From contig JAOADS010000049.1 in assembly GCA_026417195.1 (NCBI GenBank), positions 1 through 12,167 on the forward strand: a stretch of 12,167 nt of DNA, in the 5' to 3' direction. Shown piece by piece: positions 1 to 6,752 of the stretch. A program made the position numbers and the translations under genes. The first letter of the stretch is position 1. The number at the start of each line of letters is the position of its first letter. The stretch is from Ignavibacteria bacterium. Its GTDB lineage: Bacteria > Bacteroidota > Ignavibacteria > Tepidaquicellales > OLB5. Under the pieces are notes generated by a model. It ran no database searches and was not told the origin of the DNA. It saw nothing but the letters and a program-made list of their open reading frames with translations.

Positions 1-19
1 AGATGTGTATAAGAGACAG
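1..19 (+). other. Nextera/Tn5 mosaic-end adapter (library artefact)
   Basis: The first 19 bases, AGATGTGTATAAGAGACAG, are identical to the Tn5 mosaic-end sequence used in Nextera tagmentation libraries. Genomic sequence begins at base 20. This is untrimmed adapter at a contig end, not part of the genome, and not a natural Tn5 end, because no transposon sequence accompanies it. Confidence 0.96.
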
Positions 20-71
20 GAAGCCGGCTGCTCCTCGGTAAGAATGTATGAAGGTGGCAATGAACCATTGA
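20..71. other. unassigned sequence at the contig edge, possible 3' end of a rightward gene
   Basis: About 50 bp lie between the adapter and a rightward terminator. All three plus-strand frames are open at base 20: one stops at 39-41, one at 49-51, and one runs through the terminator. The terminator suggests that the tail of a rightward transcription unit is present, but the fragment is too short to choose a frame or name a product. Confidence 0.3.
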
Positions 72-105
72 AACAAAGCGGGTGTAACAACCCGCTTTGT
101 TTTTT
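72..105 (+). terminator. strong rho-independent terminator
   Basis: A perfect 12-bp stem (AACAAAGCGGGT at 72-83 with ACCCGCTTTGTT at 90-101) encloses a 6-nt loop and runs into a T tract at 100-105. The T tract lies on the plus strand, so it ends a rightward gene lost beyond the contig edge. The hairpin is symmetric and sits about 40 bp past the stop of the leftward lipoprotein gene, so it may also serve that gene, with a poorer T tract. Confidence 0.9.
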
Positions 106-142
106 AATTTCAATTAATTATATTAATGAAGAATTAATATAA

Positions 143-1051
143 TTATCTTCCAAATACATCATAATATTTTTCAGCATGTTCTTCATACCGCTTAATCAGC
201 TCAATATTTTTTTTCTCAAGTTCAGTAAGCTGATTACGGATATCCGTTGAAACAGGCATATACCAAGTTACGAATTTATCAAATATAAATCTAACCCTGC
301 GGTTCTTAAAAGAATAGCCATGCCTTGCATAAATTGCGTTTCTAATAATTTCAAGATCTCCTTTGTAAAGGTTCTGTAAATGTTCTTTTTTAAGCTCCAT
401 GACTGATGCATTATATTTTACAACTTCATTTGTAAGCATCTCTATTCTTTCAGGGAACTCAGGATTTGCATCATATAATTCAGCCCATTTAACATCTTGA
501 GGGAGCTCAAGATGAGGGTTGTATGCAAAACTCTTTTTTTCAAGATTGTATTCTCTTACAGAAACAGGCAGTTTTTTATCATAAGCTTCCCAAATTCCCT
601 TAAGAAAAATTTCATTGGTATTTTTAGTATCAATAATCACAGTAAATGAAAACTTACCGTCATATTTATCATCACCTGGTTCAGCAACATCAGCCTCGTA
701 GTTTTCTCCTATTTTTACATATTTACCTTTAAAAGGACGGTTATTGCCGGCAACCACACTATGTCCGTACATTATTTCATCATTAAGAGAGTCTATAAAA
801 ATAGTAATTTTATTGGCATAAACATAATTTTTAGACCTGTCATACACTTTAGCAATAAATTTTCCGGTATAAGAACCAATTACCTGCTCATGTATTTTTT
901 GATTATTTATATCAGAATTTATTTCTGAAGATTCAACTTCTACTGAACGATTCTTCCGTTCAGAACTGTTAAAACTTTCTGAGTTTTGTTCTTGTTGTTT
1001 AGTGCATGAAACAAAAAAAATAAATAGCACTATAATTGCGATTGTTTTCAT
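143..1051 (-). CDS. YARHG-domain lipoprotein
   Basis: Predicted 302-aa lipoprotein. The N-terminus is a hydrophobic signal of about 15 residues ending in FFVSC, a type II lipobox with the lipidated Cys at residue 16, followed by a polar Ser/Asn/Glu-rich linker to about residue 52. The middle part (about 55-175) looks beta-rich and matches no family I recognise. The C-terminal domain (about 218-292) contains the signature YARHG at 241-245 in the context IRNAIYARHGYSF, followed by FDKFVTWYMP. This is the YARHG domain, which is common in secreted or lipid-anchored bacterial proteins and has no firmly established function; a cell-wall or extracellular role is often assumed. It starts at an ATG 8 nt after the stop of the upstream DUF2306 gene, so the two are probably co-transcribed. 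No Shine-Dalgarno is visible. Domain call confident, function unknown. Confidence 0.88.
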   Translation of the reverse strand: MKTIAIIVLFIFFVSCTKQQEQNSESFNSSERKNRSVEVESSEINSDINNQKIHEQVIGSYTGKFIAKVYDRSKNYVYANKITIFIDSLNDEIMYGHSVVAGNNRPFKGKYVKIGENYEADVAEPGDDKYDGKFSFTVIIDTKNTNEIFLKGIWEAYDKKLPVSVREYNLEKKSFAYNPHLELPQDVKWAELYDANPEFPERIEMLTNEVVKYNASVMELKKEHLQNLYKGDLEIIRNAIYARHGYSFKNRRVRFIFDKFVTWYMPVSTDIRNQLTELEKKNIELIKRYEEHAEKYYDVFGR

Positions 1052-1059
1052 AATTTATT

Positions 1060-1740
1060 TTACTTTATTTTTAAATATTTTCGTATAATTAATTCAGCAA
1101 TTACTAGATTAGGCACCCATCCGAGCCACGCTACAATCTGATAAACATCCATCGGACGAGGTTCAAATAAAAACACAAGAAGGTATTTCCATGCTCTAAG
1201 CGTTATAGCTGAAACAGTTAGAGCGAATGAACGAATTAGGAATTCACGATGAGATTTAAAATCTCTTTTTATTGCCTTATATATAGCTATCGCTGTGAAT
1301 ACTATCCACAATACCGCCAGCATAACAAATGATGTTTGAGAAATCAGACCCCCGTTTGCAAAAATAGCTATATATAATCCGCTAGGACCTGAAAAAAATA
1401 AAACAACAATGCTATAAATCCAGCCGTTTAATTTGTGAAGTTGAGGATAGTATTTACGAATATATACCGAAAACTGAGTTAAACCGGCCGGAAGCAAAAA
1501 CATTGAAGTATATACATGAGTAAAAAAAGCAAACTTGTAAAAAGGAACGTCAATGACATCCTGCTTAATTCTAAGAAATGCAACATCAGTATTATACGGA
1601 ATATATTGCAATGTAATCTTTAATAAAAGATACGAAAAGTATAAATAAAGTAAAATCAATAAGGCAAAAAATAAATTTCTGAAACTGAGTTTTGTCTCAA
1701 AAATTTTTTTTAAAGGATATATTTTTACAGAATTATTCAT
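1060..1740 (-). CDS. DUF2306 family integral membrane protein
   Basis: Predicted multi-pass inner-membrane protein of 226 aa. Hydrophobic segments lie at roughly 23-44, 72-93, 106-128, 134-156, 168-190 and 200-217. The order of conserved pieces fits DUF2306: His in a membrane segment (FTHVYTS), then LHKLNGWIY, then SGPSGLYIAIFANGG, then HREFLIRSFALTVSAITLR. Function of the family is not established; conserved membrane His residues have prompted guesses of redox or heme-related roles, which remain speculation. I chose the ATG at 1740; a TTG lies one codon upstream (1743) and cannot be excluded. A Bacteroidota-type promoter lies 20 bp upstream. The lipoprotein gene follows after 8 nt, suggesting a two-gene operon. 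Confidence 0.82.
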   Translation of the reverse strand: MNNSVKIYPLKKIFETKLSFRNLFFALLILLYLYFSYLLLKITLQYIPYNTDVAFLRIKQDVIDVPFYKFAFFTHVYTSMFLLPAGLTQFSVYIRKYYPQLHKLNGWIYSIVVLFFSGPSGLYIAIFANGGLISQTSFVMLAVLWIVFTAIAIYKAIKRDFKSHREFLIRSFALTVSAITLRAWKYLLVFLFEPRPMDVYQIVAWLGWVPNLVIAELIIRKYLKIK

Positions 1741-1759
1741 CAAAGAGAGATTGGTTCTT

Positions 1760-1790
1760 CAAAAATAAATTAATATGTTAATGTAGTCAA
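1760..1790 (-). promoter_or_regulatory. Bacteroidota-type promoter for the DUF2306-lipoprotein pair
   Basis: On the minus strand, TATTTTTG (plus 1760-1767) matches the Bacteroidota -7 consensus TAnnTTTG exactly. A TTG (plus 1788-1790) lies 20 nt upstream as the -33 element. Transcription would begin about 10-15 nt before the gene, giving a very short leader without a Shine-Dalgarno. In AT-rich DNA a match to this motif alone is weak; the correct spacing and position raise confidence. Confidence 0.5.
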
Positions 1791-2014
1791 TATTAAAGAT
1801 AAAAAATAAATAAAGCATAGCGTTTAGTTAAATGTGTAAAGTTGAACATGGGTGGTAAAGCATAAAGCCTCACAATTACTTCCGATATTTTTGAAAATTA
1901 TCAAAGCTTTGACAGACTGCTCTAATAAATACCTAAACTTGAGAAAAAGCTCTATGCCAATCAGCACTGAGCTAAATTTTACACTCTAAAAGGAAAGTTA
2001 TCAGTAAAGTTAAT

Positions 2015-2045
2015 AACAATAAATGGATTTCATTTATGTTTTTTC
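2015..2045 (+). promoter_or_regulatory. AT-rich terminator-like hairpin just upstream of the aldehyde dehydrogenase
   Basis: ATAAATG (2019-2025) pairs with CATTTAT (2031-2037) across a 5-nt loop. The stem extends by AAC (2015-2017) with GTT (2038-2040) if A2018 is bulged. Six T residues follow (2039-2044). It ends about 22 nt before the ATG of the next gene. It could be a weak terminator, an attenuator in the leader, or a chance AT-rich inverted repeat. Confidence 0.35.
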
Positions 2046-2066
2046 AAAATTAACTTGTCGGAAAAA

Positions 2067-3440
2067 ATGAGAACGAAATATATAAATGACATTAATCCGG
2101 CAACGGGTAAATTAATCACAAAGGTTAAATGTTCCTCTACGGGTGAAATAGACAAAGCTGTCAGAAAAGCCAAAATAGCTTTGAAAAGCTGGTCTGAGAC
2201 ACCGCTTAAACAAAGAAGCCGGCTGCTTAATCTAATTGCAAAAGATTTCATTAAAGAGAAGAAGAGAATAGGAAAACTGGTTACAGATGAAATGGGGAAG
2301 CTATACAGATCTGCTGTCGGAGAAGCTGAATCCGTTGCCTACGGCATAAAGGAGAACATAAGGCTTGCAAAGGAAGCTCTTAAGACTGATATCCTGAAAG
2401 AAAATGACCTGGTTACAGAAGTGCATCGGATACCTGTTGGGGTATGTGCTGTGATAACTCCGTGGAATTTCCCCGTCAGTATGCCAGAGTCACTTCTTTC
2501 CCCTGCATTACTTGCAGGTAATACTGTTGTATTTAAACCTTCGGAAATGGTCCCTCTTACTGGGCAGGCTGTTTACGAAATTTTCAGCAGATATCTTCCC
2601 GAAGGCGTGATTAATCTTGTTCAGGGAGCTGATGAAGCCGGTGATTACCTGATCCGCTCTGATATTGATATGATTGCCTTTGTTGGTTCTCAGAAAGTAG
2701 GACGCCATATAATGAAAACTGCCGGTGATAAGCTGAAACGTATAGTGCTTGAATTAGGAGGCAAAGACCCCATGATTGTGCTTGACGATGCTGATCTGAA
2801 AAAGGCTGCAAGTTTTGCTCTTAATGGTTCTCTCAGAAATACCGGACAGGTTTGTGTATCAGTCGAAAGAATCTATGTCCATCGCAAAGTTGCTGATGAA
2901 TTTATCAAACTCGTTGAGGAAGGTATAAAGAACTTCCGTTACGGAGACGGATATGATGAGAATGCACAAATGGGTCCTCTAGTAAGTGAGAGTCAGAGAA
3001 AGCATGTAATTTCTCAGATCAAAGATGCAGTCAGAAACGGTGCTAGACTCGTATATGGCGGTAATGTTCCGAAAGACCGTGAAGGTTATTATATGGAGCC
3101 AGCTCTGATTACTGATCTCAAAAGCAGTCACAGTATTATGCAGGAAGAGACTTTCGGACCTGTGGTTGCAATTCAGACAGTGAAAGATGAAAACGAGGCA
3201 TTAAAACTTGCTAATGATTCTCCGTTCGGTCTAGGCGCTACAGTCTGGACAAAAAATAAAAACAAAGGCATAGAACTTGCCAGAAAAATTGAGTCGGGCA
3301 TGATCGGTGTTAATCAGGGACTTGCCTCTGTAAGCGGAACCCCTTGGGTAGGGATTAAACAAAGTGGTTTCGGATTTATCGGATCAGTGGAAGGTATCAG
3401 ACAGTTTACAGTTCCAAAAAAAGTAAGCTATAGGAAATAG
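2067..3440 (+). CDS. NAD(P)-dependent aldehyde dehydrogenase
   Basis: Soluble ALDH-superfamily enzyme of 457 aa that oxidises an aldehyde to the acid with NAD(P)+. All core motifs are present: INPATG near the N-terminus, PWNFP with the oxyanion Asn at 134, KPSEMVP, the general base Glu at 229 in LELGGKDP, the catalytic Cys at 263 in NTGQVCVSVER, and EETFGPV with the cofactor-binding Glu near the C-terminus. Length and motifs fit the succinate-semialdehyde/short-chain aldehyde dehydrogenase group, but substrate cannot be read from sequence. I chose the ATG at 2067 because it gives a normal family N-terminus and has GGA just upstream; an in-frame TTG at 2055 would add four residues (MSEK). The neighbours do not suggest a pathway. 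No clear terminator follows before the next gene 150 bp away. Confidence 0.93.
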   Translation: MRTKYINDINPATGKLITKVKCSSTGEIDKAVRKAKIALKSWSETPLKQRSRLLNLIAKDFIKEKKRIGKLVTDEMGKLYRSAVGEAESVAYGIKENIRLAKEALKTDILKENDLVTEVHRIPVGVCAVITPWNFPVSMPESLLSPALLAGNTVVFKPSEMVPLTGQAVYEIFSRYLPEGVINLVQGADEAGDYLIRSDIDMIAFVGSQKVGRHIMKTAGDKLKRIVLELGGKDPMIVLDDADLKKAASFALNGSLRNTGQVCVSVERIYVHRKVADEFIKLVEEGIKNFRYGDGYDENAQMGPLVSESQRKHVISQIKDAVRNGARLVYGGNVPKDREGYYMEPALITDLKSSHSIMQEETFGPVVAIQTVKDENEALKLANDSPFGLGATVWTKNKNKGIELARKIESGMIGVNQGLASVSGTPWVGIKQSGFGFIGSVEGIRQFTVPKKVSYRK

Positions 3441-3590
3441 TCCAGCCATACATACACTTATGCTAACACCTTTTTGCGTTATAAAAAAAGACTTTTACTT
3501 TTTCTTTCTGAAAATCTGTAAAAATATCCAAATTTTAACTTCCACGTATAAAAGTATTGAATAAACTAAAAATTAAGCTTAAAATTATAC

Positions 3591-4493
3591 ATGAATTATG
3601 TGATTTTAATTTTTAGTTTTATAATCATAAACCATATCGCACACTCTGATTCCCTGAACACAGCTTTTATTAAATCTGATACGGTTAAGTCTGCCTCTGA
3701 CAAGGTCACTCATGAGAAAAAATATAAAATCAACTACGTCAAATTCGGAGGAATTACATTAGCAACAGCCGGTGCTTTCTGGTGGCTTCACGAATACCAG
3801 AAAAATGCCTGGTGGAGCGGTCAAAGGGGTAAGTTTCATTTTCAAAACGACTGGGACTATGCTATGAGTGCTGACAAGTTAGGACATTTTTTTGACGGAG
3901 CTTTCATCCAAAGTCTTTATGAAGGTGCCTTCCGATGGTCGGGCTTTAAACCTAAAACTGCGATGTGGCTTGGTGCTGCTTTCAGCATAGCATACATGAC
4001 TGATATAGAAATTGAAGATGGTTTTGCTACTGACTGGGGATTCAGCCCGGGTGATCAGATTGCAAATGTTGCAGGTGCGCTTTACCCGGTAGCACAGTAT
4101 TACTGGAAACCACTTAGAAGTTTCAATGTTAAATGGAGCTATTATCCCTCGCCAACTTTAACTGAAGGTAAAAAACAGGGCGCCTTCCTTGATGACTATG
4201 ACGGCCAAACTAACTGGCTTTCTGTTAATATATCTGATTTTCTGTCTCCCAAACAAACCTTTTGGCCCGAGTATCTGAATATTGTATTCGGATATGGAGT
4301 TAATCATTACAGACATTATGACATAAGGTATGCAGATTATTACATAGGACTTGATCTTAACTGGGAAAGAATTATCCCGGGAAATTCTGAATTTATGCTT
4401 TGGCTGAAAAGAGTTATAAACCATTTCAGATTTCTGCCTCTGCCTGTATTGAAAATAAATAAAAACGGTGTAACTTATTCGGTGAACTTCTGA
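3591..4493 (+). CDS. DUF2279-type exported protein, first of a tandem pair
   Basis: A 300-aa protein with an N-terminal signal sequence (about residues 1-18) and a further hydrophobic stretch near 50-66. Conserved features resemble DUF2279 (YfiM-like envelope proteins): DKLGH at 95-99, PKTAMWLGAAFSIAY at about 121-135, and DGFATDWGFSPGD at 143-155 followed by ANVAGALYP. Past residue 175 it has a second region with aromatic-rich alternating stretches, ending in YSVNF; a terminal Phe is typical of outer-membrane barrel proteins, but these strands are too few to claim a full barrel. The function is unknown. It overlaps the next gene by one base (TGATG), and that gene encodes a paralog of identical length. 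No clear promoter is seen; a 10-bp palindrome, TTAAGCTTAA, lies at 3573-3582. Confidence 0.8.
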   Translation: MNYVILIFSFIIINHIAHSDSLNTAFIKSDTVKSASDKVTHEKKYKINYVKFGGITLATAGAFWWLHEYQKNAWWSGQRGKFHFQNDWDYAMSADKLGHFFDGAFIQSLYEGAFRWSGFKPKTAMWLGAAFSIAYMTDIEIEDGFATDWGFSPGDQIANVAGALYPVAQYYWKPLRSFNVKWSYYPSPTLTEGKKQGAFLDDYDGQTNWLSVNISDFLSPKQTFWPEYLNIVFGYGVNHYRHYDIRYADYYIGLDLNWERIIPGNSEFMLWLKRVINHFRFLPLPVLKINKNGVTYSVNF

Positions 4494-5395
4494 TGAGATA
4501 TGTGTTTTTAATACTATTATCTGTTAATCTCTATTCACAGAATGATAATGCTCTTAAGTTTTCACTTAAGGACAAAAATCTGCAGTCTCCTTTAAACAAA
4601 AAGGAAAAGGAATATAAAATTAAACCGGTAAGAATGGTTATACTTGGCACGGCTGGTGCCGGTGTGTTTACTGCTATGCATATATACTATTCAAATACAT
4701 GGTGGAAAGATCAGAGAAAATATTTTAAGTTCGCTGAAGACGGATACTATGCTAGAAACATGGACAAGGCTTCACATATATATACTGCAAATTTTTTCAC
4801 CGAAGCGTCAGCTGTAGCATACGAATGGGCTGGTATGCATCCTAAAACAGCTCTTATCTGGGGAGCTGTAACTTCTATGGCATATGAAACCTATATTGAA
4901 GTAAATGACGGATTTGCCCCGAACTGGGGGGTTGACTGGCTGGATATGGGAGCTAATATTTTCGGTGCACTTTATCCTTTTATGCAGAGAGGATTTGAAC
5001 CATTACAAAACGTTAATTTTAAATGGAGTTTTAAACCAGACTGGCTGAAGAAGAAATCTTCAGGCGGAGACGATTTGCTTGACGATTATACTAATATGAC
5101 TTTTTGGCTTAGTGTGAATCCGGAAATAATTCTTCCAAGATCTGTTACCAAGGGAAAATTCTATCCGAACTTTCTTTCACTTGCGCTTGGTATGAGTGTA
5201 AAGAATTCAAGCCATAAGTCTGGGAGTACAAAAGCTTACACAGAATGGTTCTTATCGCTTGACTGGGATATAAGAAAACTTCCGGGCAAATCAGACTTTA
5301 TGAAGAAACTTAAAAAAATACTTAACTTCTATCACTTCCCCGCTCCGGCTGTCCGTATTTCTCCATCCGGTATCTGGTACGGACTTTATTTTTAA
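4493..5395 (+). CDS. DUF2279-type exported protein, second of a tandem pair
   Basis: A 300-aa paralog of the preceding gene product. It has a signal peptide (about 1-15, cleavage likely near LYSQ) and a hydrophobic segment near 47-62. It shares the ordered motifs WW-x2-QR, DK-x2-H (91-95), PKTALIWGAVTSMAY, DGFAPNWG (139-146), an Asp at 151, ANIFGALYP and KWSFKP, then LDDY and FWLSVN, and ends in YGLYF. It differs from its partner inside the motifs: DKLGHFFDG is DKASHIYTA here, and SPGD is DWLD. This points to an old duplication with divergence, possibly a heteromeric pair. Its ATG overlaps the TGA of the first gene, so translation is probably coupled. Envelope localisation is inferred; the function is unknown. 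Confidence 0.8.
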   Translation: MRYVFLILLSVNLYSQNDNALKFSLKDKNLQSPLNKKEKEYKIKPVRMVILGTAGAGVFTAMHIYYSNTWWKDQRKYFKFAEDGYYARNMDKASHIYTANFFTEASAVAYEWAGMHPKTALIWGAVTSMAYETYIEVNDGFAPNWGVDWLDMGANIFGALYPFMQRGFEPLQNVNFKWSFKPDWLKKKSSGGDDLLDDYTNMTFWLSVNPEIILPRSVTKGKFYPNFLSLALGMSVKNSSHKSGSTKAYTEWFLSLDWDIRKLPGKSDFMKKLKKILNFYHFPAPAVRISPSGIWYGLYF

Positions 5396-5407
5396 TAAAC
5401 TTATAGC

Positions 5408-5415
5408 TAATTTTG
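5408..5415 (+). promoter_or_regulatory. Bacteroidota-type -7 element for the L28 operon
   Basis: TAATTTTG matches TAnnTTTG exactly and lies 22 bp before the ATG of the small protein gene. The matching -33 element is poor: only a T-rich stretch around 5385-5393, with no TTG. It would give the ribosomal pair its own transcript separate from the DUF2279 genes. Confidence 0.4.
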
Positions 5416-5437
5416 TATTTGTTAAAACTTAAAATCA

Positions 5438-5644
5438 ATGGCTAAACAACAAACTTTTGCGGATAAGGCTTCAAAACTCGGAAAAACTAAAGCCCAGACA
5501 GTCATCGACCCCGACACCGGAAAGGAAACAAAGTTGCTTAACGTCAGGCTCATAGAATCAGTGAAAAGCACTAAAGGCACATGGAAGTTCAGACAAAAAA
5601 TGATGAAAGTTTACGAATCATCTTTAAAACCCTATAAAGGATAA
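5438..5644 (+). CDS. small basic protein preceding L28, unidentified
   Basis: A 68-aa protein, strongly basic (about sixteen Lys/Arg against six Asp/Glu), with no signal peptide, membrane segment or Cys. It starts at an ATG in an A-rich context. A likely beta region carries TVIDPDTGKETKLLNVRL, then SVKSTKGTWKFRQKMM. It sits 5 nt upstream of rpmB and shares its terminator, so it is very likely co-transcribed with L28 and may be ribosome-associated. The SVKSTKGTWKFRQ part is reminiscent of DUF4295, a tiny family encoded next to L28/L33 in Bacteroidota, but I am not confident of that match. The assignment as a real gene is strong; the function is inferred from context only. Confidence 0.75.
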   Translation: MAKQQTFADKASKLGKTKAQTVIDPDTGKETKLLNVRLIESVKSTKGTWKFRQKMMKVYESSLKPYKG

Positions 5645-5649
5645 TTTTT

Positions 5650-5874
5650 ATGTCAAAAGTATGTCAGCTTACAGGGAAAAAGCCTCTTACCGGAAATAAT
5701 GTTTCCCATGCCAATAACAAAACCAAGACCCGTCAGTATCCTAATCTGAGAAAAAAGAAGATCTGGATTGAGGAAGAAAACCGCTTCATCACAATGAGAA
5801 TCTCTGCCAAAGCATTGAGGACCCTGAAGAAAAAAGGATACGCATCTATGGTTGCTGAACTTAATAAATCCTGA
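5650..5874 (+). CDS. rpmB: 50S ribosomal protein L28 (bL28)
   Basis: A 74-aa protein with the complete L28 pattern: MSKVCQLTGKKP, then GNNVSHANNKTK, then YPNLRKKKIW, then TMRISAKALRTLKKKG. It is a structural protein of the large ribosomal subunit. Only one Cys (residue 5) is present, so this is the zinc-independent form. AAAGGA about 8 nt before the ATG, inside the end of the preceding gene, is one of the few Shine-Dalgarno-like sites in this window. It is second in a two-gene operon ended by a strong terminator. L33 (rpmG), often next to L28 in related genomes, is absent here. Confidence 0.96.
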   Translation: MSKVCQLTGKKPLTGNNVSHANNKTKTRQYPNLRKKKIWIEEENRFITMRISAKALRTLKKKGYASMVAELNKS

Positions 5875-5895
5875 GTTTAATAATTTATAACCCTC

Positions 5896-5928
5896 AAAAA
5901 AGAGTGTAGCAATACACTCTTTTTTTTT
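5896..5928 (+). terminator. rho-independent terminator of the rpmB operon
   Basis: AAAAAAGAGTGTA (5896-5908) pairs perfectly with 5913-5925 across a GCAA tetraloop, followed by T residues to 5928. It lies 21 bp past the rpmB stop. The structure is nearly symmetric, with A-tract and T-tract, so it could also act on leftward transcripts, but no leftward gene ends here. Confidence 0.93.
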
Positions 5929-5933
5929 AAAAC

Positions 5934-6665
5934 TTGTCTTCAGAAAAACAAATCAGTATAATTCTACCTACTCTCAATGAAGAGAAACTGATATATCAGA
6001 CTCTTTCACAGTTTACACCATATATTAAAGAAAAGTTTTCAGCTGAAGTAATCATTTCAGACGGCGGTAGCACAGATAAAACAATTATGATTGCTCAGGA
6101 TTTTGCAGATAAGATAGTAACTGCGGATAAAAAACAAAATATTCCAATAGGAAGAAATGAAGGGGCAAAAGTTGCTTCTGGAAAATATTTCTATTTCTTT
6201 AATGCTGATACATTAGTAAAAGATATTGATTACTTTTTCAGCAGATCACTTGAAATTATCTCATCTCCCCGATATGATGCAATAGCATGTAATGTCTATG
6301 TATTCCCGGAGGATGAGAAATTTCAGGATAAGCTCTTTCACGGTTTCTATAATAATTACGTCAGGTTTCTGAACTTTCTCGGTATGGGAATGGGAAGAGG
6401 AGAATGTCATATAATCAAAAAGGAAATCTTTGAGAGACTAAACGGATATAATGAATCGCTTGCAGCCGGTGAAGATTTTGATCTATATAAAAGGATAAGC
6501 AGAACCGGAAGAATAAAATTTGCTCCTGAACTTGTAGTTTATGAATCCCCCCGACGCTACAGAAAATTCGGATACATCAAGGTATTTGGTGCCTGGACAC
6601 GGAATTCAATATCTGTGCTATTAAGGAATAAATCCGTCTCGGAAGTATGGGAAGCAGTAAGATGA
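5934..6665 (+). CDS. family 2 glycosyltransferase
   Basis: Cytoplasmic GT-A fold glycosyltransferase of 243 aa, using a nucleotide-sugar donor; the acceptor is unknown. Motifs in order: ISIILPTLNEE (7-17), DGGSTDKT at 43-50 for nucleotide binding, NAD at 90-92 in the position of the metal-binding DxD, and AGEDFDLYKR with the likely catalytic acidic pair at 181-182. No membrane segment is apparent, unlike dolichol-phosphate-type relatives. It opens with TTG: an in-frame TAA at 5928-5930 rules out any earlier start, and the next in-frame ATG lies beyond the nucleotide-binding motif. The TTG is only 5 bases past the T tract of the rpmB terminator, so there is no room for a normal promoter and leader. 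It is the last rightward gene; the leftward antiporter gene converges on it. Confidence 0.9.
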   Translation: MSSEKQISIILPTLNEEKLIYQTLSQFTPYIKEKFSAEVIISDGGSTDKTIMIAQDFADKIVTADKKQNIPIGRNEGAKVASGKYFYFFNADTLVKDIDYFFSRSLEIISSPRYDAIACNVYVFPEDEKFQDKLFHGFYNNYVRFLNFLGMGMGRGECHIIKKEIFERLNGYNESLAAGEDFDLYKRISRTGRIKFAPELVVYESPRRYRKFGYIKVFGAWTRNSISVLLRNKSVSEVWEAVR

Positions 6666-6752
6666 AAAAAGAAAAATAATAATTCTATTGTTTTAAACCG
6701 AAAGATGTGACTACCCTGTATCAGTCTTGTTTATTTATTAATGCACCCAAGT

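Larger units (their letters stand above)
1741..2066. other. 326-bp divergent intergenic spacer
   Basis: This spacer separates the leftward DUF2306 gene from the rightward aldehyde dehydrogenase. It holds the DUF2306 promoter near its left end, a weak rightward promoter-like pair (TTTG at 1908-1911 and TAAACTTG at 1934-1941, spacer 22, one mismatch to consensus), and a terminator-like hairpin at 2015-2045. Short plus-strand reading frames, such as an 11-codon one at 1954-1989, have no supporting ribosome binding site. I see no tRNA, conserved RNA element or remnant of a larger gene here. Confidence 0.6.

Noticed and set aside
1..19. Genuine Tn5/IS50 transposon end
   Set aside because: Only the 19-bp synthetic mosaic end is present at the very edge, with no transposon sequence or target duplication.
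20..131. Open frame through the first terminator as the tail of a Cys-rich protein
   Set aside because: It would need coding sequence to run through a perfect terminator hairpin and T tract, and the fragment is too short to judge.
1954..1989. Eleven-residue reading frame upstream of the aldehyde dehydrogenase as a leader peptide
   Set aside because: No ribosome binding site, no run of regulatory codons, and such short frames are common by chance.
2030..2251. Leftward open frame of 73 codons overlapping the aldehyde dehydrogenase start
   Set aside because: It lies antisense to conserved ALDH coding sequence, and its hydrophobic content is a by-product of the opposite strand.
2508..2811. Two leftward open frames of 66 codons inside the aldehyde dehydrogenase
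   Set aside because: They are antisense shadows of conserved ALDH motifs with no ribosome binding site or recognisable product.
3573..3582. Palindrome TTAAGCTTAA before the first DUF2279-type gene as an operator
   Set aside because: A 10-bp palindrome in AT-rich DNA is expected by chance and it has no second copy nearby.
4158..4424. Leftward open frame of 88 codons inside the first DUF2279-type gene
   Set aside because: It is antisense to a gene whose product is conserved with its tandem paralog; no independent support.
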